Below are positions 43,431-53,690 of a stretch of DNA of 64,000 nt, one piece after another. The stretch is from Lactifluus volemus (Eukaryota; Basidiomycota; Agaricomycetes; Russulales; Russulaceae): contig WTXI01000061.1 in the NCBI GenBank assembly GCA_022376515.1, forward strand, positions 62,001 through 126,000, given 5' to 3'. Each line of letters begins with the position of its first letter. Position 1 is the first letter of the stretch. Position numbers and translations under genes: made by a program. A model generated the notes under the pieces. The model was not told where the DNA came from and made no database searches. It saw only the letters and a program-made list of their open reading frames with translations.

Positions 43431-43662
43431 CGCCTCCCTTTGTTCTTATATGCGATGTCCCGCGTGGTATTATGCAGACTATCCTTGCTGGCATCAACAT
43501 CCTTATCAACTTCGTGCTTACAGTCATGTGAGTTGTCCCTCGCGTCTGTTTCAAGGTCAACCAACTGACCTCTCTTGACTTCCCAGGACGTCTCAGATCG
43601 GATTCATCATCCGAATCGTGGTTGTGATTGTCCTCGGAACGGGAGCACTTTCTGGGAAATAA
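43431..43662 (+). pseudogene. Ctr-type copper transporter C-terminal fragment
   Basis: Two exons, 43431-43527 and 43587-43662, with intron 43528-43586 (59 nt, GTGAGT..CCCAG). The product reads PPFVLICDVPRGIMQTILAG, INILINFVLTVM, then TSQIGFIIRIVVVIVLGTGA and a stop. This follows the last part of Ctr copper transporters: a conserved DVPRG, helix 2 with an M-x3-M-like end, MTF/MTSQ, and helix 3 with small Gly-rich packing near the end. The N-terminal metal-binding part and helix 1 were not found upstream (TGA in frame before 43431), so it is either a fragment or a gene with an unrecognised 5' end. Confidence 0.45.
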
Positions 43663-44859
43663 AGCCTTTATTTTTTTCATCCACATCGAATGGGACGCCA
43701 ACGGATCTGCGATCTTCTGTAAATACAAGGGGAAACCACAAGGACATGGGGGCGTCTGATAGTCTCATTCAGTGTGAGGAGGCCTCCGGGTGCCACATCC
43801 TAGTACCATTCCCTAGGCATATAAAGCCTGCCAAATGAGCCTGTGTTTCTACATCCCCACTCAACATCAGCTACTTATATCCTCAAAGATGTCCACCATG
43901 TTCTTGGTACACACCCCCACAACCATTTAGACCCTAATTTTCTTCCTGGAACTACCTTTATTATTCAATATGCCCTCCGGTTCCTTCTCTAACCCACCCC
44001 CAACCCTGCCGGGCCCGCAATTCTGTATGCATTTCCATTTACATGTACACAAGGTATGTTTCCCGTCCTTCGCACTCGGGAATCTTCCCAGGAACAGGAA
44101 GACTCTTCTTGACCTTGGGGCACCAGAGCAGACCTTGGTGCTCTTCTCCCCAAGTGTCTGCTCTGGCGCTCATTGGCCAATTCGGGTCGTACCCCTGCTC
44201 TCTGTGCAACTCCGAGTCGGAGTGAACGGCCCAGGACCCTTGCTTCTCTTTTCACTAACCGCAACTTGTGATTCAGTTGCGAAGGCAATGAACGTACTCT
44301 GGGCTCGGAGAGTACTCAGGCTGTGAACAAGTACTTGGAACTTGAAGTCCTCGCGGCCCTAATCTACCGGGTTTCCTCAGAGTCGCCGCAATTTCGAAGG
44401 AACAGGACACTCGCCTGGTGTATATGCGCATAGAGAAATGCCAGTGCGGTGAAGGGGACAGTGGTGGAGAAAGGGGAGCATATTGAATGATGAAGGCAGC
44501 TGCCACGATAATAATTCGGGTATAAACGGTAGCGGGCATGGGTACCACGAACATAGTGAACACCTTTGAGTATACAAGTAGTTGATGCCTGAGTGGGGAT
44601 GTGGAAATACAGACTCGACGGGCAGGCCGCAGGCCTTATATTCATATAGAACAGTACTAGAATGTCATGATGGCACTGGCACCACGGAGGGCGCCTCACA
44701 TTGAATTAGACGCATCCATGGCCTGTGGCTTCCCTTGGCCGTTCCAACAAGTTTACTACCCGCTTTTCTCCCCTGTCCCGTGTCATGTCACGGCCTCACT
44801 TCTATTAACTCCGCCTGAGCACCAAAGTGGTGCAATCATACAAATGTAGAAATAAAGGC
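43663..44859. other. intergenic, nothing assigned
   Basis: 1.2 kb without features shared with the array until the last tens of bases. Open frames on both strands around 43970-44326 and 44364-44699 overlap each other and show no family motif. Confidence 0.35.
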
Positions 44860-45182
44860 ATCAACTGTGAGGTAGCGGAATAAAGACTGGAATCAGACTA
44901 GTAATGAATGAAGTAGGGAAGCACGAGAGTATCACTAATCTAAAGTAACGACACAGAGGGAGAAACATAAGACCCAAGGCACGCTACTACTAGAACGTCA
45001 ATAACCAAACCGGGTATCAGGGATTTCAAGAGGCAAGGGCCGATGCAACGTAGCACTGACTTGGGGCCGAGGCATAAAAGGTCTCAGTGGCTGAGGGAAC
45101 GTCGCGGAGTAGAAGGTGGGACATAGGCCCGGGGCACGGGGTTGTTGGTACGACATACGTGCAGTCCAGGATCGCTATTAGA
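44860..45182. repeat. flank repeat block B (copy 4, interrupted)
   Basis: 'aaaggcatcaac.gtgaggtagcg', 'cacgctactactagaacgtcaataac' and 'ggtgggacatag..cacggg' match block B (13500-13850). At about 45185 ('catccaaggcaca|ccgtcattatactc') it switches to block C, a recombination joint. Confidence 0.55.
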
Positions 45183-45766
45183 TCATCCAAGGCACACCGT
45201 CATTATACTCTGCGGTCGACGTTTTTCAGCCACAAAGTGGAGGCGCGCATCCCATATGTCGAGACAGTCAAACCCGTGAGAATATATTGTCCTTTCATAC
45301 AGATCTTCCAGGCGAACCAAACGATGACTCTGGAATGGAATCCATGCATTCACGAAGGCACAACAAGCCCTGGAGCATACGAACGAAAGGGAAAGAAGAA
45401 CCGTGGAATGATGGAGCAACGCGGAGACAAATGTAGTGTAATAGTATGAAAAAGAGGGCTAATTAACTTGGTGAGACTAGGATGCAAAGAAGGGCATGGT
45501 GATAGAGAAATGGGTTATGAACTGAGGCGAAACGCAGCGGTGTGGTAAAGCCCAAGGAGATGCAAGGCGCTCCAGAGCATCATTACCGAACCATGTGACG
45601 TTGAGGAATACAAGATGGGCCATACGGGTTGGTGGCATGTGCTGTCCAGAATCGCTGTCAGAAGAATATAACGGGATGAGGACAGATGATAGGAAAAGAA
45701 AGAGGAACGACTGGAAGAAAGTGAATGCAAGGGACTTGTACTAAAGAAAAGTGGGTGCACTGACCT
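45183..45766. repeat. 3' flank repeat block C (copy 3)
   Basis: Downstream flank of F12: 'cagccacaaagtggaggcgcgc', 'catatgtcgagacagtc', 'agtatgaaaaagagggcta', 'gtgtggtaaagcccaaggagatgcaaggcgctcc', as at 17860-18490. Confidence 0.6.
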
Positions 45767-47300
45767 TTACGATGTCCTCCCCTCTCGGGAGAAGGCAACC
45801 GGGTGGCCGCTGTGTTGCCGGGCAGCGATGAATGATTGTATACCCTGTTCTGTCGCTTCGTCTGACCTATTCCCGATGATGGAAAAGCTTGTAGAGAGGG
45901 AACACTTCGCGACTGATTCTCCCGTGAGTCCTTGTAAAGCAGCTGCGATAGACGGTTCCAACGCAACGCGTATTGAAAGACTCTGGACAGAGGGAAATGA
46001 GTGAAAAAGTTGAAGCCATAGCGTGGGATCCATGTTGTCAGGAAGCGGACTTGACCAGGATTCGATGATGAGAGAGTTCACGTTAGAGCGGAAAGGCAAA
46101 TCTGGCTGCATATTTGCGCTAAAGAAATGACTTGCTGGTCGGACCTTTCGCTGTAGATATGCCACGAGCAAGAACTCGCGCTGTAACTTGGAATTGAGGG
46201 GAAAAAAATAGTGGCCTGGTAGAACTGAATTTCAAAGCCAGACTGGATGACCTGCGCGACTTTGGGTGACCGAAAAACCGAATGATTTGGGGGATGTCGA
46301 ACACACGCTGATGGAAGAAGGTTATCCGGAAATCATCGAGTAGAGGGGCATCGGTTCGGGCTGCGAAGACTTCCAGGTACTCGCTTACGCCTGCGAATTC
46401 CAACTTTGTGAGAGCAGGGAGGAAAAATCGGGTCTGTGGCGGTACAGGTCGGTTTCTTCGTTTGGGTTGAGGTGTCCGAGATTCAAAAGTGATGATAAGG
46501 GATTTGAGCTTTGGCAAGGCAGACAGGGACGTAGCCATTGTCTCGGGTGGGATGTACCCAGAATTAGGTATACTGACAAGACAAAGAGATGTGAGGTCGC
46601 ATGTAGACAAGAGAAGTCGTGGAAGTGACGGAAATGAGATCGCCCAGAGGGTGAGATCTTGTAGAGACGGGGCAGTTCCATTTAAAAATGTATCGGGGAG
46701 AGTAACCACCTCACCAAATGCATCAAACCGAAGATATCTCAATACTGGAAATGGCTCCTCCATTGCCGTGACAACTTTTCTCCATAGAATATCCAAGTCC
46801 GCTGGAATGGTGATCTCAATTTGGCGTACGCGATCACAATGCTCCAATGCGGCAACGACGTTGTCGACACTGTCTTCGGAGTTGTCCAATTTGGAGTCCG
46901 TATAGAATTGGAGAGCGAGAGGGAATTCTGGCCAGACGTCCAACAACTTCCTCACAGGTGTTCGCCCCTCGCAAAAAAGTCGCAGACCGAGACGGATTGG
47001 CGATGCAAAAACGACGTATCGCCATCGTCGGCATACGTGCACCAGTCTCTCCCATTCCCATATGAATACACCGCCTAAACTGTTGAAACTGAGATAAAAA
47101 TCGAATATGTCTAGGAGGACATTGTCGGGGAGAGATCCGATGTGACACGTTGGAACGCCGGGCCTAGTACACCACACCACACAACTCAGCAATCGTTGTG
47201 GATATACTTGATGAGTCTTACCTGGTCCTTTCTGAATAAACCATCCCTTGTGGTGGTGACGCGCAACAATACGTTTGCTGTTTGAGCCTATAGAACGACT
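45767..47300 (-). pseudogene. F-box/LRR-like pseudogene F12 (type I)
   Basis: Exon 1 is broken: the ATG near 47308 is followed by CAAATAGTCGTTCTATAG, a stop, where siblings read MDSHSIG. Just after the acceptor (exon 2 near 47163) one base is lost (GTCACATCGG for GTCACAATCGG). The body is open from about 47150: GSLPDNVLLDIFDFYLSF, WERLVHVCRRWRYVVFASP, LPDTFLNGTAPSLQDLTL, FPSLPRLLLST, FFLPALTKLEFAGVSEYLEV. Further shifts lie near 46190 and 46110 before FRSNVNSLIIES, FPSVQSLSIRVALEPSIAAALQGL and IAARQHSGHPVAFSREG. At least three lesions. Still close to F13 and F15. Confidence 0.75.
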
Positions 47301-47459
47301 ATTTGCATCGAAGCGATTGACTAGCGGAAACGGGTACTAAACGTGTCAGTGTCTTCTTCCGGCGCACACGGCAATTACCGACGGTCGGTGACAACTGTCG
47401 TCCCAGGCCCTTGACGGTCGCGATTCAGCTTGGCGTTGCTCCTTACTGCACTTTAATCA

Positions 47460-47885
47460 CAGACATATCACGCGTGGAAGCTGAGCGCGGAACTACGCGG
47501 TCTTACTTACGAGCGAGGAGCTAACATTAGAGGAGGGCTCGGAAGAGTCAGAACGTGATGCAACGTGCCAGTGAGCCCATACTCCTAACTCCCTCTGTTG
47601 ACTCGACCTACAAGCGCCACGAAATACCAATACGGAATGGGAAGGAAGACGAGGACAGTACGTAACCGAATCTATCTCTCTTTTAGGGCCCGCCTCATCC
47701 TTTTTTTTATAGAACTTATCCTACGATCGGCGATGTCAAGTTCCTCACCCGTAAATGGAAAACCCGGTGCGTGTCATTTCACCTATAGAGCCTGTGTACC
47801 ACAGCCGAAAACTCGGGGCATGCTGCTGCTCCTCTGTTACGCGTGCGACAAGCTGGGTGTGCGACGGCCCCATTTCCATTAGCTC
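47460..47885 (+). pseudogene. NAT9-like acetyltransferase relic N12
   Basis: YHAWKLSAELRGLTYERGAN-like start with a small duplication (cttacttac), GTGCCAGTGAGCCC donor region, the CACGAAATACC exon with GAAGACGAGGACA, acceptor 'tttatag' and L; then a deletion fuses to TIGDVK and skips FFKNP to VMIA. After 'cacctatag' it reads EPVYHSRKLGACCCSSV in one frame, with LLLCYACDKLGVRR in another, and stops. The C-terminal strands are absent. Confidence 0.62.
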
Positions 47886-48437
47886 TGCCCGAGCATCAAA
47901 GGTCACCCACACGGCAACACCGTCGTCCGTTTATCGGTGTGTATTAAGTCCGTTCCAGTCTGTTGTCCCTAGGAACAGATCATGTTGAGGTTCATCACGG
48001 TAATCTACTTCAGTGACCGATTCAGGCAATGCTCCTTGACATGATCGTGATAATAGACATGGGATTGCGGTTACAGTAGTGAAATCATACAAACGTGAGA
48101 ATAAAGGCATCAACCGTGACGTACAGGAAAATCAAGAGGGCATTTCAAAGCGTTAGTTCAAAGTGTTAGTAAGGGATCGGAAATGAGTTCGTCAAATGAA
48201 GGAGGGGAGCACGAGACTATCATAGTGTAGCAGTAACGGCGCAGAGGAATCCATGCGGAGAGAAATATAAGACCCAAGGCGTGCTACTAGTAGAATATCA
48301 ATATTCAAGGGACACGGGCCAATGTAACGTAGCACTGACCCGATGCCGGGGCCATAAAAGGTGGCCAAGACTGAGTGAAAGTAGATGGCGGGACATACAG
48401 CACGGGGTCGGTGATACGAGATACCTGCAGTCCGGGA
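47886..48437. repeat. flank repeat block B (copy 5)
   Basis: From about 48095 it matches block B ('aataaaggcatcaaccgtgacgta', 'gcgtgctactagtagaatatcaat', 'cataaaaggtgg', 'ggtgatacgagatacctgcagtccgggatc'). 47886-48094 is unassigned. Confidence 0.5.
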
Positions 48438-49995
48438 TCACTGCGAGACCCTCCAACGCGGCCTTATCCTGTAATTTTCTTCAAGTCGAGAGAGAGCCAC
48501 AGGATGAGAAGAGTGCTGGCGAGCTGCGATGAATGATTGTATACCCTGCTCTATAGCTTCGTCTGACGTCTTCCCCACAATGGAAAGGCTGTGTAGTGAA
48601 GGGAATACTTCGGCGGCTGATTCTTCCGTAAGCTCTTCTAACGCAGCTGCGATAGACGGTTCCAGAAGGACATGTGTTTCAAAACTCTGAACGGAGGGAA
48701 ATATGCGAAAAAGTTGGAGCCATAGCGTGGGATCAACTTGAACGTGGTCAGGATGCAGATCTGACACGATGTCGATGATGAGAGAGTTCACGTTAGGGCG
48801 GGAGCGCAGAATCTGGCGGCATAGTTGCGCTAAAGAAGTGATTTTCTTCTCACCCCTGTAGCAGTGGACATTCCACGAGGGAGAACCACATCTTGTACTT
48901 GAGGAGAAAAAGATAGAGGCCACGAGGGAATTGTAATCCAAAGCTAGACTGGATGAGTTGAACGACTTTACGTGACCAAGAAACCGGATGATTTGGGGGA
49001 TATCAAACACACGCTGATAGAAGAAGTGTATCTCGAAGTCATTGAGTAGAGGGGCATCAATTTGGGCCGCGAGGACTTCCAAGTACTCGCTCACGCCTTT
49101 GAATATCAACCTGATGAGAGCAGGGAGGACAGATCGGGTCTGTGGCGGTAAAGGTCGGTCGCTTCGTTCTGATTGAGGTGTCCAGTATTTGAATTTGATG
49201 ATTAGGGATCTGAGCTTTGGCAGCGCAGACAGGGATGTGGCCATTGTCTCGGGTGGATGTACCCACAATTTGGTATATCGAAAAGATCAAGATATGTGAG
49301 GTCTCTTGTAGACAAGAGAAGTCGTGGCAATGACGGAAATGAGATTGAGACGAGTGTGAGATAGATTAGAGACGGGGCAGATCCATCCATGAATGTATCG
49401 GGGAGATGAACCTCCTCACCAGTTGATCTGTCAAGACAAAGAGATATCAATGCTGGAAATGGCTTTTCCATTTCCGTGACAATTGTTCTCCATAGAATAT
49501 CCGAGCCCTCTGGAATGGTGAACTCGATGTGGCGTATGCGATCAGGGTGCTCCAATGCGGCAACGACGGCGTCGACACTCTCTTCGAGGTTGTGCAATTT
49601 GGAGTCCGGATAGAATAGGAGAGCGAGAGGAAGTTCTGGCCAGACATCCGACAACTTCCTCATAGGTTTTTCCAGCGTGCAAAGAATGTGCAGTTCGAGA
49701 CGGATTGGCGATGCAAAAATAACGTATCGCCACCTTCGACATACTTGCACCAGTAACTCCCATTCCTGTGTGAATCTATCGATATTGAGATAAAATTCGA
49801 ATATGTCTAGGAGGACATTGTCGGGGAGAGATTCGATTGTGACATGTTGGGACGCCGGGCCTACACCACCGCACAACTCAGCAATCATTGTGGTTGAACT
49901 TGATAAGCCTTACCTGGTTCTTGTTGAATAAACAATTCCTCGTCGTGACGTGCAACAATATTGTTGCTGTTTGAGCCTATAGAATGACCCTCCAT
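48438..49995 (-). pseudogene. F-box/LRR-like gene F13 (type I) with one 1-nt frameshift
   Basis: Exon 1 49995-49914 (MEGHSIGSNSNNIVARH), intron 49913-49861 (53 nt), exon 2 from 49860, joining GPASQHVTIESLPDNVLLDIFEF. F-box core about residues 33-75, with WELLVQVCRRWRYVIFASP. LRR-like region to FPSLPRLLLSTRDLTYLDL. At about 49257 the plus strand has GGGTGGATG where siblings have GGGTGGGATG. The loss of one G shifts GYIPPETMATSLSALPKL into a new frame that stays open to HPVALSRLEENYRIRPRW (48438). With that base the gene would be about 501 residues. Fresh pseudogene or a homopolymer error. Confidence 0.74.
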
Positions 49996-50189
49996 TTACA
50001 TCAAAGCGAGTGACTGGGGAGTACGGGTACAAGTTGTCATGGATACGCATCGGATCCGAGTCCGGGTTGCTATGAAACTCAGCATCCGATGGCTGAGTTG
50101 GGTCTCCGACTCGGCCCCAGCCGGAGAGTTGACACCGCGACACTCTTCCCCCTCTCATTGAGGTCCGTCCCGGTCGCGATTCAGATTGG

Positions 50190-50805
50190 CGTTGCGCATA
50201 CAGCACTTGTAGTGATCACAGACATATCACCCGTGGAAGAAGTGCGCGAATACGCAGAGCCTACCGCAAGCGAGGAGCTGACTATGAGAGGACTCGGAAC
50301 GCGATGCAAAGTGAGCCCATACCCTAATTCCCTTTGGTAACTCGACCTCCAGCGCAACAAGATACCAATAGGGTGTTGGCAAGGACAATATGTAACAATT
50401 CCGAGTTCCCACTCTTCTTTTGTTTTCTCTTTACAGAACTTGCTTTCGTTCTCCTCGTACATCCGCTGGAGCCTTCACACTCTGATATCAGAGCATCGGC
50501 GATGTCGATATCTTTTTCAAGAACCCACGTCGAGTTGGAGGTTGAGTACGTTGAGTGCGCAGTGATCAGATGACAGCTAGTTCACGATTCTCTCTTCAGT
50601 TCTTCATCGCGAAATGGAACACCCGACGCGTGTCATTGTACCTGTAGAGGTCCCGCGGCCAAAGACGCGGGGGCATGCTGCTGCTCCTTTGTTACGCGTG
50701 CGACAAGCTGGGTGTGCGAAAGGAGTTAATCGTGGCGCGAATTGGGTTGACTGACACGCACAGCGTCGCGCTCGTTTCGGGCCTTGGGCTGTTGCTATCC
50801 TGACC
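50190..50805 (+). pseudogene. NAT9-like acetyltransferase relic N13
   Basis: YHPWKKCANTQSLPQARS-like damaged start, donor GTGAGC (about 50311), CGCAACAAGATACC exon shortened before GACAATATG, acceptor 'tttacag' (about 50436), (K)LAFVLLVHPLEPSHSDIR. A deletion then joins to IGDVDIFFKNPRRVGG and ECAVIR. After 'cacctgtag' (50649): EVPRPKTRGHAAAPLLRVRQ in one frame with LLLCYACDKLGVRKELIVARIGLTDTHSVALVSGLGL in another. Most blocks are present in order but in several frames. Confidence 0.68.
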
Positions 50806-51446
50806 CAATAACACCTCAGTGCGCATCCCACATTGCATGTTCGTTGGTACCTCCTACCTCCTACCTTCCTTTTTTTTAAGGTTTTCGGTGGTATGGCCGA
50901 TGCGCGCACACCCGCCCATAGTCAAAATTGATTGTTGGGATAGTGGGATGTCATTTCCATCTCACTACCCCAACTATCAACCTTCCACTTGGTTTCTACC
51001 ACAGCTCTTCTCCGGATAACCTCCGTCCGTCTCGCTCCTTTGGTAGTCATAAATACGTATCATTTCCCTTACAGTTAATAATAGGCATTTCTGTACAACT
51101 CGAAAGACAGAGGGAACGTTATTAATAAACGCGTGTCAACGGGTTGGTCAAGGAGATGGTATCTAATGAAGAAGCGCACCACAGGAGAAATGCCGCCGAG
51201 GAATCAACGACAAGGGGAGCATAAGAAGACACAGGGCATGCTAGAACACCATTAATGAATCAGAAAAAAAAGGCTTTGAGAGGTTTGTAATAGTAGCACG
51301 GGCCAGCGTAACATAGTAGTGGTGGCCTCGGTAACGGTGCGGAGCACAAAACTCGAACAGGGTGGTAGGTGCAGGCGAGGGACGAAAGGGAATGAGTGGA
51401 GGGAGAAGCAAGTGCGTGAAACTCCAACCGAAGGAGACAGGGCTGC
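50806..51446. other. intergenic, F14 3' flank
   Basis: 'cgtgtcaacgggttggtcaagg' (about 51133) recurs at 3256. 'ctagaacaccattaatgaatcagaaa' resembles 3365-3385. No gene supported. Confidence 0.4.
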
Positions 51447-53024
51447 TCACCACCGATAGATAGCTACAGGGTGTCCACTGCGTTGACGGGCTGCAACAAA
51501 TGGTTGTATGCCTTGATAGCGTGGCGCAAACTCATCCGACATCCTACCATCCCCTAGAATGGCGAGGCTGTGTAGCGAGGGAAGGACTTCGGGGACTGAT
51601 TCTCCCTGGAGGCCCTGCAACGCAGCCACGATGAACGGCTCTAGAGGGGCAGGTATCTCCATTCTGAGGACAGAGGTAATGAACGAAACAGTTGGGACCA
51701 CAGTGTGGAATCCATCTCGTCTTGCGGGAACCATATCGAGATGATGTCCTCGTGAGGCGAGAAGTTGGGGCACTGAATGCTGAGTGACTCCACGTTGGAG
51801 TGGAAAGGTAGGATCTGGCTGCATATATGCGTTACAGAAGAGACTTGCCAATCCAACCATCTGCCTATGATTTCCACGAGCGATGAAGTTTATGAGCCAG
51901 CCGATACGTATTTGAGGGGGGAAAATGATAGAGGTATCGTAAGGCGGATCGAACATCAAGGTTAGACGGGTTCGCTCAGGCCATTTTAGGTGACTAAAAA
52001 ATCGAAAGGTTTGCGGGATGTCAAATACAAGTTCAGGCTGACGGGAGAACCCGAAGGTTATGTTGAAGCGATCCAGAAGAGGAGCATCGAATTGGGCCAC
52101 GAGAACTTCAAAGTACTCGCTCATACCTTGAAATTGCAACTCAGCGAGAGCAGGGAGCACAAACCGGGTCGGTGGCGGGGGAGGTCGTTCGGGGTGACGC
52201 GTCGGGTATTCGAAATCGATGAAAAGGGATTCGAGCTTTGGCAACGCAGACAGGGATGTGGCCATTGTCAGAGGTGAAATGTACCCAGAATTTGGTATAA
52301 CTAAAAGATGAAGAGATGTAAGGTCGCTTGTAGTCAAGAGGAATCGTGGCAACGACGGAAATGATATTTGTCGGAGTGAGAGATCTTGTAGACACGGGGC
52401 GGATCCATTCAAGAATGAATCGGGAAGGGTGACCGTCTCACTAGTCTCAAGCAAAAGAGATCTCAACGCTGGAAATGGTCGCTGCATTTCCATGACAACT
52501 TCTTCCCATTGATAATCCTTTGTATTGGCGATATGAATCTGGCGTATGCGATGACAATGCTTCAATATGTCCCAGCCCTCTGCGGGGTCGCGATACCACG
52601 GATCAAGGAAGTAGAACTTGAAGTCGATAATGATAGGGAGTGATGCTGGAAAGAGAGACAACAGTTTCCTCACAGGTGTCTTCCTTCGGCAATAAAGTTG
52701 CAGATCAAGACGGATTGGTGATTCAAAAACGATGCATCGCCATCGTTGACATACATGTACCAGCTTCACCCAAGAGTATGGATGGCACCATTGATGTTCG
52801 TATGTTTGGTGATAACCTGATAAAAATCGAATATGTCTAGGAGGACATTGTCGGGGAGAGATCCGATTGTGCATCGTTGGGACACCGGCGGGCCTACACC
52901 ACACCGTGACGCAACTCAGCCATCGTTATGGTTGTTCCTGACGAGTCTTACCTAATTCTTTTTGAATCAACGGTACAACAACTTGAACGCTTCTGCTCTT
53001 TGAGCCTGTGGAACGGCCATCCAT
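51447..53024 (-). pseudogene. F-box/LRR-like pseudogene F14 (type II, patchwork frames)
   Basis: Exon 1 53024-52952 (MDGRSTGSKSRSVQVVV, shortened), intron 52951-52894 (58 nt), exon 2 from 52893, joining GPPVSQRCTIGSLPDNVLLDIFDFYQVI. A shift near 52775 then places VKLVHVCQRWRCIVFESP in another frame. That frame stays open to the end, but the part from about 51935 to 51670 is not family-like in it. The family sequence there (GRWLDWQVSSVTHICSQILP, MDSTLWSQLFRS) lies one frame over, entered at the FPPQIR site shared with F8; a second indel near 51680 restores EIPAPLEPFIVAALQGL. Ends AARQRSGHPVAIYRW. Three lesions in total. Confidence 0.72.
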
Positions 53025-53049
53025 TTGGATCAAAAAAAAAAAAAACAAG

Positions 53050-53310
53050 TTGACCGGTGGTAGCCAGAATGCGGCACGACATACTCTTGGACGTCTCCTA
53101 AATTTACTACTCCGACTCGGCCCCGGCGGCCGGAGACATCCCCGGGCCCTACAGCCAGAGGTGCGGACCGCGCCTTGGATGCAACCGCCCGAATATATAG
53201 GCCCACTGGGCACATCGCAAGGGGAAGAGGCCATGGTCCATTTCCTCAGTCACACCCCAGCATGCGTGCGCACAAGGCAAGTCTAGGACCCGGGACGACC
53301 CTAACCTAAA
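53050..53310 (+). mobile_element. non-LTR retrotransposon 3'-end fossil (unit of F14)
   Basis: Clearest of the fossils: one frame ends ..PLGTSQGEEAMVHFLSHTPA, then CVRTRQV and a stop, matching the LINE C-terminal ILGTxxGxxAxxxFL pattern and the fragment at 35440-35560. Followed by 'caaggcaagtctaggacccggga'. Confidence 0.6.
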
Positions 53311-53690
53311 TTCCGCTGTGGTGATGAGTACGGAGATCGGCGAGACCCATTCGCTCTTCAAGAACGAGCGCGAGGATCCCGATTCGAGGTCGAGTGTGGG
53401 TGACGATAGGCAGTCCGTGACCATGTCATCTTCACCCGCTAAATGGAGAAGCTGATGCATGTCACCCCACTCACAGAACCCGCGTACCCCGTCAAAGACG
53501 CAGGCACGTCGCTGCGGCGGCTGCGCTAGCCTTGCTCCTCTAGTATGCTGTGACAAGCTGAGTGTGCACCTGCAGTCATTCGTGGCGCGACTTGAGACGA
53601 CTAACACGCACAGCATCGCGCTCTTTGCGAATCTTGATTTCGGGATTGTCTGCACGATTTCTATCCTTGACCAAATCGAGATGTAAGCTG
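53310..53690 (+). pseudogene. NAT9-like acetyltransferase relic N14
   Basis: Starts in the third exon (EIGETHSLFKNEREDPDS, with the GDVNLFF block damaged). 'ggtgacgataggcagtccgtgacc' stands for VMIA and the donor. Acceptor 'cactcacag' precedes EPAYPVKDAGTSLRR, then CDKLSVHLQSFVARLETTNT, HSIALFANLDFGIVCTISIL, DQIEM and a stop at 53686. The last exon is well kept, including the IALFxxLxF helix of the GNAT fold; the acetyl-CoA loop RGKG is lost. Confidence 0.68.

Noticed and set aside
43970..44699. Possible small secreted proteins around 44 kb
   Set aside because: Overlapping frames on both strands without a signal peptide followed by ordered cysteines.
47150..47200. Alternative F12 start upstream of the F-box in the intron region
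   Set aside because: The apparent start codon is TTG, not ATG; exon 1 is broken, so F12 is called a pseudogene.
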